Assembly: GCF_010669145.1 (NCBI RefSeq)
Contig: NZ_CP048635.1
Coordinates: forward strand, 186,001 to 250,000
From: Rhizobium oryzihabitans
Lineage (GTDB): Bacteria; Pseudomonadota; Alphaproteobacteria; Rhizobiales; Rhizobiaceae
Length of the DNA stretch: 64,000 nucleotides
Reading direction: 5' to 3'
The translations under genes and the position numbers were made by a program. Of the stretch, positions 8,139 through 19,713 are shown in pieces (positions within the stretch are counted from its first letter, which is position 1; each line of letters opens with the position of its first letter). The notes below the pieces were generated by a model. That model did not search any database. It was not told the DNA's origin and saw only the letters and a list, made by a program, of their open reading frames with translations.

Positions 8139-8762
8139 TCATGACGACGGGGAACGCTGAAAACCCTTCATGAGACGATGCACAGCCTCGGCACCTTCCT
8201 TGGCCAGATCGAAACGCTTGCCGAAGAGCAGCCAGTCGGAGCAAATGCCCTTTATCAGCCAGTAGATCGCATCGAGTGCCGATTCCGCCGTCCAATTGTC
8301 ATTGAAAGCGCCTTCGGCCTCCGCGCGCTCGAAAACCACCTCGAGGCGCTCTTTCTGGGAACGGTCCAATTCCTCCTGCGCGTGCAGAACCGGTGCGAAC
8401 TCATCGGAATAGTTGGTGCGCAGGCTGATGGTCATGATGCGCTGGCGCTGTTCGTCTCCCGCCAGCAGGGCCAGCCACTTGCAAGCGGCTTCCTCGATTT
8501 TGGCGAGAAGCGCCAGGCCTTTCAGATCGGGGTCATCGAAATCGAGCAGATCCGATTCGGGCAAGGCGACCGATTCATAAAGCCCGATGAAAAGGTCGCT
8601 CTTGCTGGAGAAATGCCAGTATATCGCACCGCGCGTCACACCGGCAGCGGCCGCCACCTCGTCCAGCGAACTGTTGGCCACGCCCTTCTTGAAGAACACC
8701 CGCTCGGCAGCGGCAAGGATCGCCTGACGGGTCTCTTCTGCCTCGGCCTTGGTACGGCGCAT
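8139..8762 (-). CDS. TetR family repressor of RND efflux genes (AcrR/TtgR type)
   Basis: A 207-residue TetR regulator. The N-terminal helix-turn-helix (about residues 10-55) contains AAGVTRGAIYWHF, the recognition segment also found in E. coli AcrR, so the protein should bind a similar operator; such an operator is present at 13245-13268 ahead of the efflux genes. The rest is the ligand-binding domain, with no assignable inducer. The frame is open further upstream, but the ATG at 8762 has AAGGAG 8 bases before it and gives the usual family length. It is the third gene after the periplasmic adaptor and RND pump on the same strand, with a stem-loop in the gap, so repressor and pump are probably co-transcribed and autoregulated. 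Confidence 0.92.
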   Translation of the reverse strand: MRRTKAEAEETRQAILAAAERVFFKKGVANSSLDEVAAAAGVTRGAIYWHFSSKSDLFIGLYESVALPESDLLDFDDPDLKGLALLAKIEEAACKWLALLAGDEQRQRIMTISLRTNYSDEFAPVLHAQEELDRSQKERLEVVFERAEAEGAFNDNWTAESALDAIYWLIKGICSDWLLFGKRFDLAKEGAEAVHRLMKGFQRSPSS

Positions 8763-8784
8763 GCTGATGTCTCCTTCGAATCGT

Positions 8785-8808
8785 GGCACGGTGCCTTCGC
8801 ACCGTGCC
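8785..8808 (-). other. stem-loop between RND pump and TetR genes
   Basis: Nine-base perfect arms GGCACGGTG and CACCGTGCC around a 6-base loop, in the 100-base gap between the pump stop codon and the regulator start. No T-run follows. It may limit read-through or protect the upstream mRNA, giving less regulator than pump. Confidence 0.5.
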
Positions 8809-8862
8809 TGTTTGCATTGCCGGCCCATCAATCACATGACTATGCCGGCCTTTTCATCCGTT

Positions 8863-11997
<3,135 letters not shown>

Positions 11998-12008
11998 GAA
12001 ATCGGTCC

Positions 12009-13211
12009 TTATTGCTTCGCAGCCGGGGTCTCGGCCGAAGCCGCACCCTCGCTGCCGGCGGCGTCAGCGACATCGGGCTCCACAGACCATGGTTCAGGCT
12101 TTACCTTGGCGCCCGGCGCGGTTTTCTGGAAACCTTCGGCAACGACGCGGTCGCCATCCTTCAGTCCTTCCGAAATCACCCAGCGGTCGCCGATGGAGCG
12201 ACCGACGCTGACACGCCGCTGCTCGACCGTGTCTTCGGCATTGACGACAAGCACGCTCGCCTGCCCGCCCGCATCGCGCTGCACGGCCTGCTGCGGTACG
12301 GCGAAAGCCGCCCTCTCAATGCCCTGCTGGATCTGGACGCGGACATACATGCCCGGCAGCAGGTCGCCATTCGGGTTCGGGAATTCGCCACGCAGCGTCA
12401 CCTGGCCCGTGGTTTCATCGACCGCGGCTTCCGAAAACAGCAGGCGGCCGGGAAGCGGATAACGGCTGCCATCATCAAACAGCAGGTTCACTTCGGCCTC
12501 GTTCGGGCCGGTCATCAGCTGGCCGTCCTGCAGGGCCTTGCGCAGGCGAATGAGATCGGCGGCCGGCTGGGTGAAGTCGGCATAGATCGGATCGAGCTGC
12601 TGGATCGTCGCCAGATTTTCCGAACCCGTAGCGCTGACAAGCGCACCTTCGGTGATCCGTGCCCGCCCGATCATGCCGCTGATCGGTGCCGTTACATTGG
12701 CATATTGCAGGTTAAGCTTCGCCTCTGCGACACCGGCTTCGGCAACAGCCACCTCGGCGTCGGCCTGCGCCAGCTGGGCGATGGCATTGTCGAATTCCTG
12801 CTGAGAGCCGACGTTGGAGCGGCGCAGCTGCTGTTGTCTGTCCGCCGTCTGCCGTGCCTGCAGCTGCGCGGCCTGCGCCCGCCGCAGCGTTCCTTCCGCG
12901 CTGTCTACACGAACCTGAAACGGCGCAGGATCGATCCGGTAGAGAACGTCGCCTTGCTTCACCAGCGAACCCTGCTCGAAGACCCGTTCGACGATGATGC
13001 CGGAAACGCGCGGGCGCACTTCGGCAAGCCTCGTCGGTGCAATGCGTCCCGGCAATTCGTTGTTGATGGGCAATTCTTCCTGTTTCACCGTCACGACCTT
13101 CACCGCGCCGGGTGGAGGAGCGCCGGGCGCGGACGCCTGCTCATCGCTACATCCGACCAGAACGATGCCCGTCAAGAACACCGCCACGATCTGCCCCAAT
13201 CTCTTCGCCAT
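12009..13211 (-). CDS. RND efflux periplasmic adaptor lipoprotein (AcrA type)
   Basis: Membrane fusion protein that joins the RND pump to an outer membrane channel. The 400-residue product starts MAKRLGQIVAVFLTG and has a lipobox (LVGC, cysteine 21), so it is a lipoprotein anchored in the inner membrane. Then come the split lipoyl domain (VRPRVSGIIVERVFEQGSLV and NVTAPISGMIGRARITEGAL), a coiled-coil hairpin rich in Q, A and R (about residues 95-165) and the beta-barrel. The frame is open upstream of 13211, but GGAG lies 7 bases before this ATG and earlier starts would spoil the signal sequence. First gene of the operon, with the AcrR-like operator 34-57 bases upstream. Confidence 0.94.
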   Translation of the reverse strand: MAKRLGQIVAVFLTGIVLVGCSDEQASAPGAPPPGAVKVVTVKQEELPINNELPGRIAPTRLAEVRPRVSGIIVERVFEQGSLVKQGDVLYRIDPAPFQVRVDSAEGTLRRAQAAQLQARQTADRQQQLRRSNVGSQQEFDNAIAQLAQADAEVAVAEAGVAEAKLNLQYANVTAPISGMIGRARITEGALVSATGSENLATIQQLDPIYADFTQPAADLIRLRKALQDGQLMTGPNEAEVNLLFDDGSRYPLPGRLLFSEAAVDETTGQVTLRGEFPNPNGDLLPGMYVRVQIQQGIERAAFAVPQQAVQRDAGGQASVLVVNAEDTVEQRRVSVGRSIGDRWVISEGLKDGDRVVAEGFQKTAPGAKVKPEPWSVEPDVADAAGSEGAASAETPAAKQ

Positions 13212-13244
13212 ACTGCGCTCCGAATCCATAAAATAGGTCACATT

Positions 13245-13268
13245 TACATACATACTAAGACGTATGTA
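13245..13268. promoter_or_regulatory. AcrR-type operator ahead of the efflux operon
   Basis: A 24-bp near-perfect palindrome with halves TACATACAT and ACGTATGTA around 6 bases. The E. coli AcrR operator has the halves TACATACAT and ATGTATGTA with the same spacing. It lies 34 bases upstream of the adaptor start codon, where a repressor would block the promoter. The TetR protein encoded at the end of the operon has the same recognition helix as AcrR, which makes this its likely binding site. Confidence 0.8.
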
Positions 13269-13504
13269 AAATAGTGGCAACATATTTGTTGCAGCGCAGC
13301 AGCGGTGTCACGCGCTTGTGAAGGCCGCTTGCCAGCTTGAAAATCGGAATTGGCGTGGATTTTTTTTGCGGAAGAGCGAACATGAGCGCCCGCGAAACGG
13401 GTTACCCGCGGCAGGCGGCAGGGCTCGTGGGCAATCCCGCTGCCGGAACTTGAAATGGTGAAAGGAATGAACAGACTGGCGAAAGCGCCCTTGTCGCCCA
13501 GCCG

Positions 13505-15010
13505 TCAGAACAGGCGCTTCACGGTCGTGTTTTCCGGCTGCGGACCAGCCTTCGTCGTGTCGCTGTTATCGGCAGATCTGTTGCGCAGCGCTGCATAATA
13601 AGCGTTTTTCTGCTCGTACATATTCATATCGGCGCGGCGCACCAGCGATTCCATCGTCTCGCCGGCCTCGCTGGTTGCAACACCGAGCGACAGGCTGAGC
13701 GGCGCGCTGGAATAGAACTGGTTATTGATCTTCAGCAGCTCATAAACGGTATCGACCATGGCAGCAGCGATCTGCTTGTCCGCCCCGGGAAGCAGGATGG
13801 CGAATTCGTCACCGCCGATGCGCGCCGCATGGTTCGGCGCGGTCACGACGCCGTTCAGGACCTCACCCATGCGCCGCAACAATGCGTCACCGGCATCGTG
13901 CCCGAGCTTGTCATTGGCGTCCTTCAGGCCGTTGAGATCGATCACGATGGCCGAGACGGGCCGCAGCGCGCTGCGGTCCAGCCGGTTCAGCTCGTCGGAA
14001 TAGAAAGCGCGATTGTGCAGCTTGGTCAGCACATCGTGCTTGCCCAGATATTCGAGATAGGCTTCCGCCTTCTTGCGCGCGGTGATGTCCGTCAGCGCCA
14101 CCTGCACCAGCGACCAGTCGCGCTCGTGGCCGGGAAAAACGGAGAAATGCAGCAGCACATGCCGCTCTGACCCGTCGAGCGCATAGTTCACCACCTCCCG
14201 GTGGTGGGTGAGATTGCCGTTCCAAAGCTCCATCAACTGCTCACGGAACGGCTTTTCCATCTCGCCGCGGAAAATATCGCCAAGCCGCTGCAGCAGGACC
14301 TGCCGGTCCGGCGCGCAAAACAGGTCCAGCGTCGCCCGGTTGACGTCGATCACGCGGATTTCGCTCATGCATTGCCGCACGAATTCGGGATGCACATCCA
14401 TGAACACCCGGAAATCGACGATGCCGCGCTCCCTGACTTCCTCGATCAGCCGACGGACCCGGCTAAAATCCTCCACCCAGAGGGAAACCGGCGAATGCTT
14501 GAACATGCCTTCGGCATAACGGCGGTTGACAAGCTCCTTGCGGCGCGCCTCCTCGCGTTCCGTCACATCTTCGGTCGTCAGCAGCAGCCGCCCGAGCGTT
14601 TCTTCATGGCCGGGTATGACCGCGCCGCGCAGCTGGATATCCAGCCGCTTTCCACCGATCGAATAATTGACGGCATTGCTGGTGAATTCCGTCTTGCCCG
14701 CAAAGAGTTCCGAAAGCTCGTTCACGTGGCTTTCGAGCATGTCATCGCGAAAAATCCGGTGCAGATTGTCGACGAGATGCGCCTGATCGCGCGCTTCGAA
14801 CAGCTCCAGCGTTTTGGCGTTGACCTGAAGCACGCGGATTTTCTGCGAACAGGCCGCGACGCGGGACAAATCCTCCAGGAGAAACGTCCGGATATCCTCG
14901 ACACCCTGTGCCCGCCAGATATCAAACTGGTTCTTCACCTCGCTGAAATCCTCGATCCACATCGCCACGGGCGCAAGATTGAAGATATTGGTATCGATCG
15001 TCTCAATCAT
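13505..15010 (-). CDS. diguanylate cyclase with tandem duplicated PAS domains
   Basis: A 501-residue soluble protein predicted to make cyclic di-GMP. Two PAS-like sensor domains (about residues 10-155 and 165-315) are clear copies of one another: both start with PV-x-x-W-x-EDFS, have an R-V-x-x-V-N-x-x-T-L-x-LF block and end in TEDVTERE or LTDITARK linkers. The GGDEF domain follows (about 330-480) with an intact RIGGDEFAILLPG active site and the D-L-N-G-L-K-D-A-N metal and nucleotide site. No inhibitory R-x-x-D site is seen before GGDEF. There are no membrane segments or cofactor motif that would reveal the signal. It stands alone, 293 bases from the efflux adaptor. Confidence 0.92.
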   Translation of the reverse strand: MIETIDTNIFNLAPVAMWIEDFSEVKNQFDIWRAQGVEDIRTFLLEDLSRVAACSQKIRVLQVNAKTLELFEARDQAHLVDNLHRIFRDDMLESHVNELSELFAGKTEFTSNAVNYSIGGKRLDIQLRGAVIPGHEETLGRLLLTTEDVTEREEARRKELVNRRYAEGMFKHSPVSLWVEDFSRVRRLIEEVRERGIVDFRVFMDVHPEFVRQCMSEIRVIDVNRATLDLFCAPDRQVLLQRLGDIFRGEMEKPFREQLMELWNGNLTHHREVVNYALDGSERHVLLHFSVFPGHERDWSLVQVALTDITARKKAEAYLEYLGKHDVLTKLHNRAFYSDELNRLDRSALRPVSAIVIDLNGLKDANDKLGHDAGDALLRRMGEVLNGVVTAPNHAARIGGDEFAILLPGADKQIAAAMVDTVYELLKINNQFYSSAPLSLSLGVATSEAGETMESLVRRADMNMYEQKNAYYAALRNRSADNSDTTKAGPQPENTTVKRLF

Positions 15011-15179
15011 ACGGGTAGTCTTCTTCAGGATGAATGCGGGCGGATGCCGAAATCGTGCGGCGCAGCGATTGCCGACCGCATATTGGGATTTATTAGGGAT
15101 ATTCGATCTAACGCAAGCATTTATCGCGCAAGCCCGCGGATTGCGCGATAATTCACGGTTTCAGGCAATATGCCGCCCG

Positions 15180-16004
15180 TTACCAGAGCTTCACATGCCG
15201 GTTCACATCCTTGTAGAGCAGATAGCGGAACCGGCCCGGCCCGCCCGCGTAACAGGCCTGCGGGCAATAGGCGCGCAGCCACATGAAATCGCCCGCCTCC
15301 ACTTCCACCCAGTCCTCGTTCAGCCGGTAGACGGCCTTGCCTTCCAGCACGTAGAGACCGTGTTCCATGACATGGGTTTCCATGAAGGGAATGGTCGCAC
15401 CCGGCTGGAAGGTGACGATGTTGAGATGCATGTCGTAACGCACATCCTCCGGATCAATGAACCGGGTCGTCGCCCACTTGCCGTCCGTATCGGGCATGGC
15501 CGACAAAGCAACCTCATCCTCATGCGAAAAGATCGCCGGCGGCGGCTCAAGGCCGTCGACTGCCTGAAACGCCTTGCGGACCCAATGGAACTTGACGGGC
15601 GCCTTGCCGGAATTGCGAAGCTGCCAGCGCGAGCCGGCTGGCAGGAAGGCGAAGGAACCCTCCCGCAGGGCATGCTGCGCGCCCTCGAACTCCACGGTCA
15701 TTTCACCATCGACGACAAAGATCGCCGCCTGCGCCCTTTCATCGGGCTCCGGCCGGTCGCTGCCGCCGCCGGGCTGCACCTCGACGATATATTGCGCGAA
15801 GGTTTCGGAAAAACCCGTCATCGGCCGGGCAATGATCCAGGCCCGCGTGCCGGTCCAGTGCGGCAGCACGCTCGTCACGATATCGGACATGACGGTTTTG
15901 GGGATGACCGCATAGGCCGTCTTGAAAACAGCCTTGCTCGACAGCAGTTCCGTCTGCCCCGCCAGACCGCCCATATCCGAATAATATCTCTTCATTTCAG
16001 CCAT
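15180..16004 (-). CDS. allE: (S)-ureidoglycine aminohydrolase, bicupin
   Basis: Hydrolyses (S)-ureidoglycine to (S)-ureidoglycolate and ammonia in allantoin (purine) breakdown. About 274 residues forming two cupin barrels. The C-terminal barrel has the expected Mn-binding set: E, H and H in PFMETHVMEHGLYVLEG and a glutamine in YCPQACY. The N-terminal start MKRYYSDMGGLAGQTELL and the end YLLYKDVNRHVKLW match this family. The frame begins at a TTG (16016); ATG codons at 16004 and 15995 are both possible, with 15995 having GGA at better spacing. No other allantoin genes are in the window, so it is separated from its pathway here. It also resembles general YlbA-like cupins, but the motif set favours the named activity. 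Confidence 0.85.
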   Translation of the reverse strand: MAEMKRYYSDMGGLAGQTELLSSKAVFKTAYAVIPKTVMSDIVTSVLPHWTGTRAWIIARPMTGFSETFAQYIVEVQPGGGSDRPEPDERAQAAIFVVDGEMTVEFEGAQHALREGSFAFLPAGSRWQLRNSGKAPVKFHWVRKAFQAVDGLEPPPAIFSHEDEVALSAMPDTDGKWATTRFIDPEDVRYDMHLNIVTFQPGATIPFMETHVMEHGLYVLEGKAVYRLNEDWVEVEAGDFMWLRAYCPQACYAGGPGRFRYLLYKDVNRHVKLW

Positions 16005-16319
16005 TCCATTCTGCAACGCATTCGGCGCGGATTCTTAGGCCCGCAGCAGCGTTTAATCAAATGGTTATTGGTGGCGGACGAGCGGGTAACAGGATGTCAT
16101 AGGCAATGACATGAGGCACGTCGTCGCCGCTTGTTTCTTCTCCCCGCCGGGGAGAAGGTGGCCCGAAGGGTCGGATGAGGGGGCGAGGTAGCGATAGGCT
16201 GCGAGCTTGCCCCCTCATCCCGCTGCCGCGACCTTCTCCCCGGCGGGGAGAAGAAACAAGCGGCACCCACTCGCTCCACCTGAACAGCCAGCAATGAAGC
16301 CTCAGCCAAGAGACGGGCC
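16005..16319. other. intergenic region carrying a large palindromic repeat
   Basis: This gap of about 315 bases between the aminohydrolase start and the methyltransferase end contains the 139-bp palindromic repeat at 16126-16264 and otherwise no credible gene. The promoter of the aminohydrolase gene should lie in the first 100 bases. Confidence 0.5.
16126..16264. repeat. 139-bp nested palindromic repeat
   Basis: Perfect 34-bp outer arms (16126-16159 and 16231-16264) enclose a second pair GGATGAGGGGGC (16173-16184) and its complement (16209-16220). Each outer arm contains the smaller palindrome CTTCTCCCCG-CCGGGGAGAAG. This is the widespread alphaproteobacterial intergenic type with CCCCTCATCC and CTTCTCCCC boxes. 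A shortened relative is at 39696-39740. Confidence 0.85.
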
Positions 16320-17366
16320 TCAGCCCTTCTTACGCATCGTCGCATAGACGATATTGTGGTTTTCGCCGAAGAACACATCCGCCTCGATGCTTGAGGGATC
16401 GGCGCTGGCATTGACGATGCGCCACATATCCGCCTTCGAGCGCAGCAGCAGCGCCCAGTTCATGAAGGTTTCCATGTAACCGTCGACAACGATATCCTCG
16501 GAGAAATTGGCGAAGAGGAACATTCCGCCGGGTTTGAGCATCTCCATGCAGCGCCGGGTGAGCTTGATCGCCACCCTGTCGTTCAGATAATCATAGAGAC
16601 CGGCGGCATAGACCAGATCGAACGTGCCCAGTTCCTGCGTGCGCAGGACGATATCGCGCACGGAGCCGTCGATCGCCTCGATGCGGCTGCCATTGAAATC
16701 ACGCGCGACGGAGCCGACGCTCAAGGGGTCCTGATCGAGCGCCACCCAGCGCTTTATCCTTCCCTCTTTTAACGCCACGGATGCATCCGCCTCGCGCAGA
16801 TGTCCCGACGCAATGGTGAGGATTTCCGTTTCCTCGCCATGCCGGGCCGCAGCCTCGTCGACGAAGCGCGTCAGCAGATCCCGCCGCTCGCGCACGGCAA
16901 CCGAGGAACTGGCATCCCTGGTGTAGTCATAAAGTGCCGCGCCAAGCGGCGTGGCTTTCTTCACCAGATCGGCGACGCTGTCGTGGCCGTAGATGAAGTC
17001 GAGAAGCTGGGCATCTCCCGAATAACCTCTCGGCTTTTCGAACGACCAGCGCGTGAAGGGATCTTCGAGAAAATAGTCCGATACCGAGTGATTCTGTACC
17101 AGCGGAATCAGTTCTGCCCACACGCTGGAGTGGAGCTTCTCCCGCAGACCATGCAGCGCGCCGGCCGTTCGATGTATTATCTCACGTGCCGAAACACCAT
17201 TGTCAAATTGCTGCTGTGCCAATTCGAGAATGAGCGCGATTTCTGCTTTTGCAACTGCGAACTGCTCATCGAAATTTTCCGTCTTGCGTGCAAAAATCTC
17301 TTTTGCGACAGTATCCGGGGTGATCAGACTTGCCCCGTCAAGATTTTTCTTCTTTACCCGCACCAC
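16320..17366 (-). CDS. class I SAM-dependent methyltransferase
   Basis: About 348 residues. The first 150 form an alpha-helical region of unknown role (ending near FTRWSFEKPRGYSGDAQLLDF). The C-terminal part is a Rossmann methyltransferase: the SAM site is at ILTIASGHLREAD (motif I, unusual in lacking the E/D-x-G-x-G form), followed by VALDQDPLSVGSVARD (ribose-binding acid), the FDLVYAAGLYDYL motif IV and the LKPGGMFLFANF motif. Substrate unknown. The frame opens at a GTG at 17387, but the GGAGG at 17372-17376 fits a GTG start at 17366 (or 17363). A full TTAA-N7-TTAA CtrA-type site lies just ahead of that ribosome site. It is divergent from the GGDEF-EAL gene. Confidence 0.8.
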   Translation of the reverse strand: MVRVKKKNLDGASLITPDTVAKEIFARKTENFDEQFAVAKAEIALILELAQQQFDNGVSAREIIHRTAGALHGLREKLHSSVWAELIPLVQNHSVSDYFLEDPFTRWSFEKPRGYSGDAQLLDFIYGHDSVADLVKKATPLGAALYDYTRDASSSVAVRERRDLLTRFVDEAAARHGEETEILTIASGHLREADASVALKEGRIKRWVALDQDPLSVGSVARDFNGSRIEAIDGSVRDIVLRTQELGTFDLVYAAGLYDYLNDRVAIKLTRRCMEMLKPGGMFLFANFSEDIVVDGYMETFMNWALLLRSKADMWRIVNASADPSSIEADVFFGENHNIVYATMRKKG

Positions 17367-17670
17367 TTCAGCCTCCAGTATTAACACATTGTTAACTATA
17401 CGTTTCTGGGAGACGGAAGGCCACTCGCTTTCGATTTTTGAGCGGTGTAGGGATAGATTAGTAGATTAGCGTATTTTTTTGGTCACACTTAGGGGCGGAG
17501 GAGAAAGTGGATACGCGGTTTAGCGAAACTTAATGTTGCGAACGTATGATGCGTTCTTCCTTTCTATGTTTTCCGCACGCATTGGGAGAGATCGGCAGGA
17601 ACCCGCACCGGGTGCGACAGCACACGGAAAAGTGGAATAAGCAGTTACTTGATAAAGTATACGCAACACT
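17367..17670. other. divergent intergenic region with CtrA-type site
   Basis: About 300 bases between the methyltransferase and the GGDEF-EAL gene, relatively AT-rich. It contains the TTAA-N7-TTAA site at 17381-17395 and presumably both promoters. No small gene with a ribosome site was found. Confidence 0.5.
17381..17395. promoter_or_regulatory. candidate CtrA binding site
   Basis: TTAACACATTGTTAA is an exact match to the TTAA-N7-TTAA consensus of the alphaproteobacterial cell-cycle regulator CtrA. It is 15-29 bases upstream of the GTG start of the methyltransferase, next to its ribosome site, which would suit a blocking role or a very short leader. Match is direct; function is inference. 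Confidence 0.5.
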
Positions 17671-19677
17671 ATGGGAAAGTGCATGAAGCACACATCGGGA
17701 GAGGTGAATGGACAGCAAGACTATCGGCGGCCGGACTCCCGGTTTTCTGATGAACTTCTTGCCCTTTACCAGCAGGAAGGTGAGCGCAGTCGCCGTGGTT
17801 CGATCAGACAGGGCCTGTGGACGGCTGTTTTCATCTATCTTCTGTTTGCCGTTACCGACATCATTCTGATACCTGACGTCGCTTTCTACACCATCATCGC
17901 CCGCGTACTCGTGGTCTTGTTCTCCCTGCTGACGCTGGAAATACAGCTGCGCATCAACGCCAGCACCGCAGCGCTTGACCTGACCTGCGCGACCGCGCTC
18001 GTCATGGGATATATCGGCTGGCTGGTGCCGTCGCTCTTGACCGACAATCTTGAAAACATGTCCTATTACATGGTTTTCGGGGCGATCTTCATGATGGGCG
18101 CCAATCTGTTTTTCACGTTCCGCTTCCATCTTTCGCTTGTGTCTTCAGGCATCATTCTCGTCACCTATTTCCTGGCCGTGACGCAATTTCCCGAAGACAT
18201 CTTCTACAAGCTCGCTTTCGGCACCTTCTACATATCCTGCTTCGTCTTCACGTCCTACGTGAACTGGAACCTGAACCGGGAACGCTACCACGTCTTCCTC
18301 AATGCGCTGGAGGCCAAGGCCCAGCAGAAGGCGGCGGAAGAGCGGGGACAGGCGCTGTTGCGGCTTTCAAACACCGATTCCCTGACCGGCCTGCAGAACC
18401 GCCGCGCCATAGATCATCATCTGCGCCTGCTGTGGGACAATTGGAGCAAGAAGGAGGAAGGTTTTGCCGTTCTCCTCATCGATGTCGACTTCTTCAAGAA
18501 ATACAATGACCGGTACGGCCACCAGGAAGGCGACAAGTGTCTGGTGACGGTGGGCAACGCCCTGCAGGACGCGATCATCGGCCATGGCGCTTCGATTGGC
18601 CGTTATGGCGGTGAGGAATTCATCGTGCTCGCGCCGTTCAGGTCCAAGCAGCAGGTGGGTGAGCTTGCCGAAACGATCCGGCACACCGTGGAAGACCTGT
18701 CGCTTGCGCATGACCAGCGCCGGGACGGCACCTTCATCGTCACCGTCAGCATCGGCGCCTCCTTCACCCGCCCCAATCCGGACGGCAAACTCGAAAAGAT
18801 CATCAACGAGGCAGACCGGGCGCTTTATATCGCCAAGGGCAACGGCCGCAATTGCATGAAACTATTCGACCCCGACGATCCGCAGACCAGCGACGAGACG
18901 GAAAACATCGCCGCACTTCTGAAAATCGCCGTCGCGGAAGACCTCGTTTCCCTCGTCTATCAGCCGATCCTGAATGTATCTACCAACGAAACGGCGGGGG
19001 CCGAGGCACTGATGCGGCTGCGGCTGCTCGACGGCAGCTTCGTCTCCCCAAACATCTTCATTCCGATCGCTGAGCGCACGGGCACGATCCTGGAACTGGG
19101 CCTCTGGACCATCAAGACCGTCTGCAAGCAGATTCTGGCCGATGACAAGGTTTCCGTCGTCAGCGTCAACGTGTCGCCGATGCAGTTGAAGAACCCCGGC
19201 TTTGCCACCTCGGTCGCCGCCATCCTCGTCGAAGCGGGAATTGCGGGCAACAGGCTAGCCTTCGAAATCACCGAAGGTCTGGACATGGAAATGCATTCGG
19301 ATCTGCTGCGCTGCCTCAACGATTTGAAGACGCTCGGCATCAATATTTGGCTGGATGACTTCGGAACTGGTTTCGCCGGCCTTTCCTGGCTGCGCATGAC
19401 GGATTTCGACACCGTCAAGATCGACCGCTCCTTCCTGCATGACAGCAAGACCCCGCGTGGCCGGGCGATGCTGCAGGACATGATCCGCCTCATCCGCAAT
19501 CGCGGCCACAAGATCCTGATCGAAGGCGTGGAAACGGAAGAGCAGTTGAGGCTGATACGCCAGCTGGAGATCGATTACGCGCAGGGCTATTATCTCGGAC
19601 GCCCCGTCGTTGCCGAGAGGCTAAGCCCGGCTGCTGCCCCCTATTCGCGTCCCAATATGATGCTTCGCCCTGCCTGA
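17671..19677 (+). CDS. membrane GGDEF-EAL bifunctional cyclic di-GMP enzyme
   Basis: A 668-residue protein. An N-terminal membrane region (about residues 45-200) has some five to six helices (for example GLWTAVFIYLLFAVTDIILI and SYYMVFGAIFMMGANLFF). A GGDEF domain follows (about 235-390) with GRYGGEEFIVLAPF and D-V-D-F-F-K-K-Y-N-D intact, and no R-x-x-D inhibitory site. The EAL domain (about 410-650) keeps AEALMRL, SVNVSPMQL, FEITEG, LDDFGTGFAGL, VKIDRSF and EGVETEEQ, so both synthase and phosphodiesterase could be active. Start: ATG at 17671 has no clear ribosome site; ATG at 17683 (fifth codon) has GGGAAA before it and may be the true one. Single gene, divergent from the methyltransferase. 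Confidence 0.93.
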   Translation: MGKCMKHTSGEVNGQQDYRRPDSRFSDELLALYQQEGERSRRGSIRQGLWTAVFIYLLFAVTDIILIPDVAFYTIIARVLVVLFSLLTLEIQLRINASTAALDLTCATALVMGYIGWLVPSLLTDNLENMSYYMVFGAIFMMGANLFFTFRFHLSLVSSGIILVTYFLAVTQFPEDIFYKLAFGTFYISCFVFTSYVNWNLNRERYHVFLNALEAKAQQKAAEERGQALLRLSNTDSLTGLQNRRAIDHHLRLLWDNWSKKEEGFAVLLIDVDFFKKYNDRYGHQEGDKCLVTVGNALQDAIIGHGASIGRYGGEEFIVLAPFRSKQQVGELAETIRHTVEDLSLAHDQRRDGTFIVTVSIGASFTRPNPDGKLEKIINEADRALYIAKGNGRNCMKLFDPDDPQTSDETENIAALLKIAVAEDLVSLVYQPILNVSTNETAGAEALMRLRLLDGSFVSPNIFIPIAERTGTILELGLWTIKTVCKQILADDKVSVVSVNVSPMQLKNPGFATSVAAILVEAGIAGNRLAFEITEGLDMEMHSDLLRCLNDLKTLGINIWLDDFGTGFAGLSWLRMTDFDTVKIDRSFLHDSKTPRGRAMLQDMIRLIRNRGHKILIEGVETEEQLRLIRQLEIDYAQGYYLGRPVVAERLSPAAAPYSRPNMMLRPA

Positions 19678-19713
19678 AAAATGATGGCGACGGCAAGAAG
19701 CCGTCTCTCGGCT

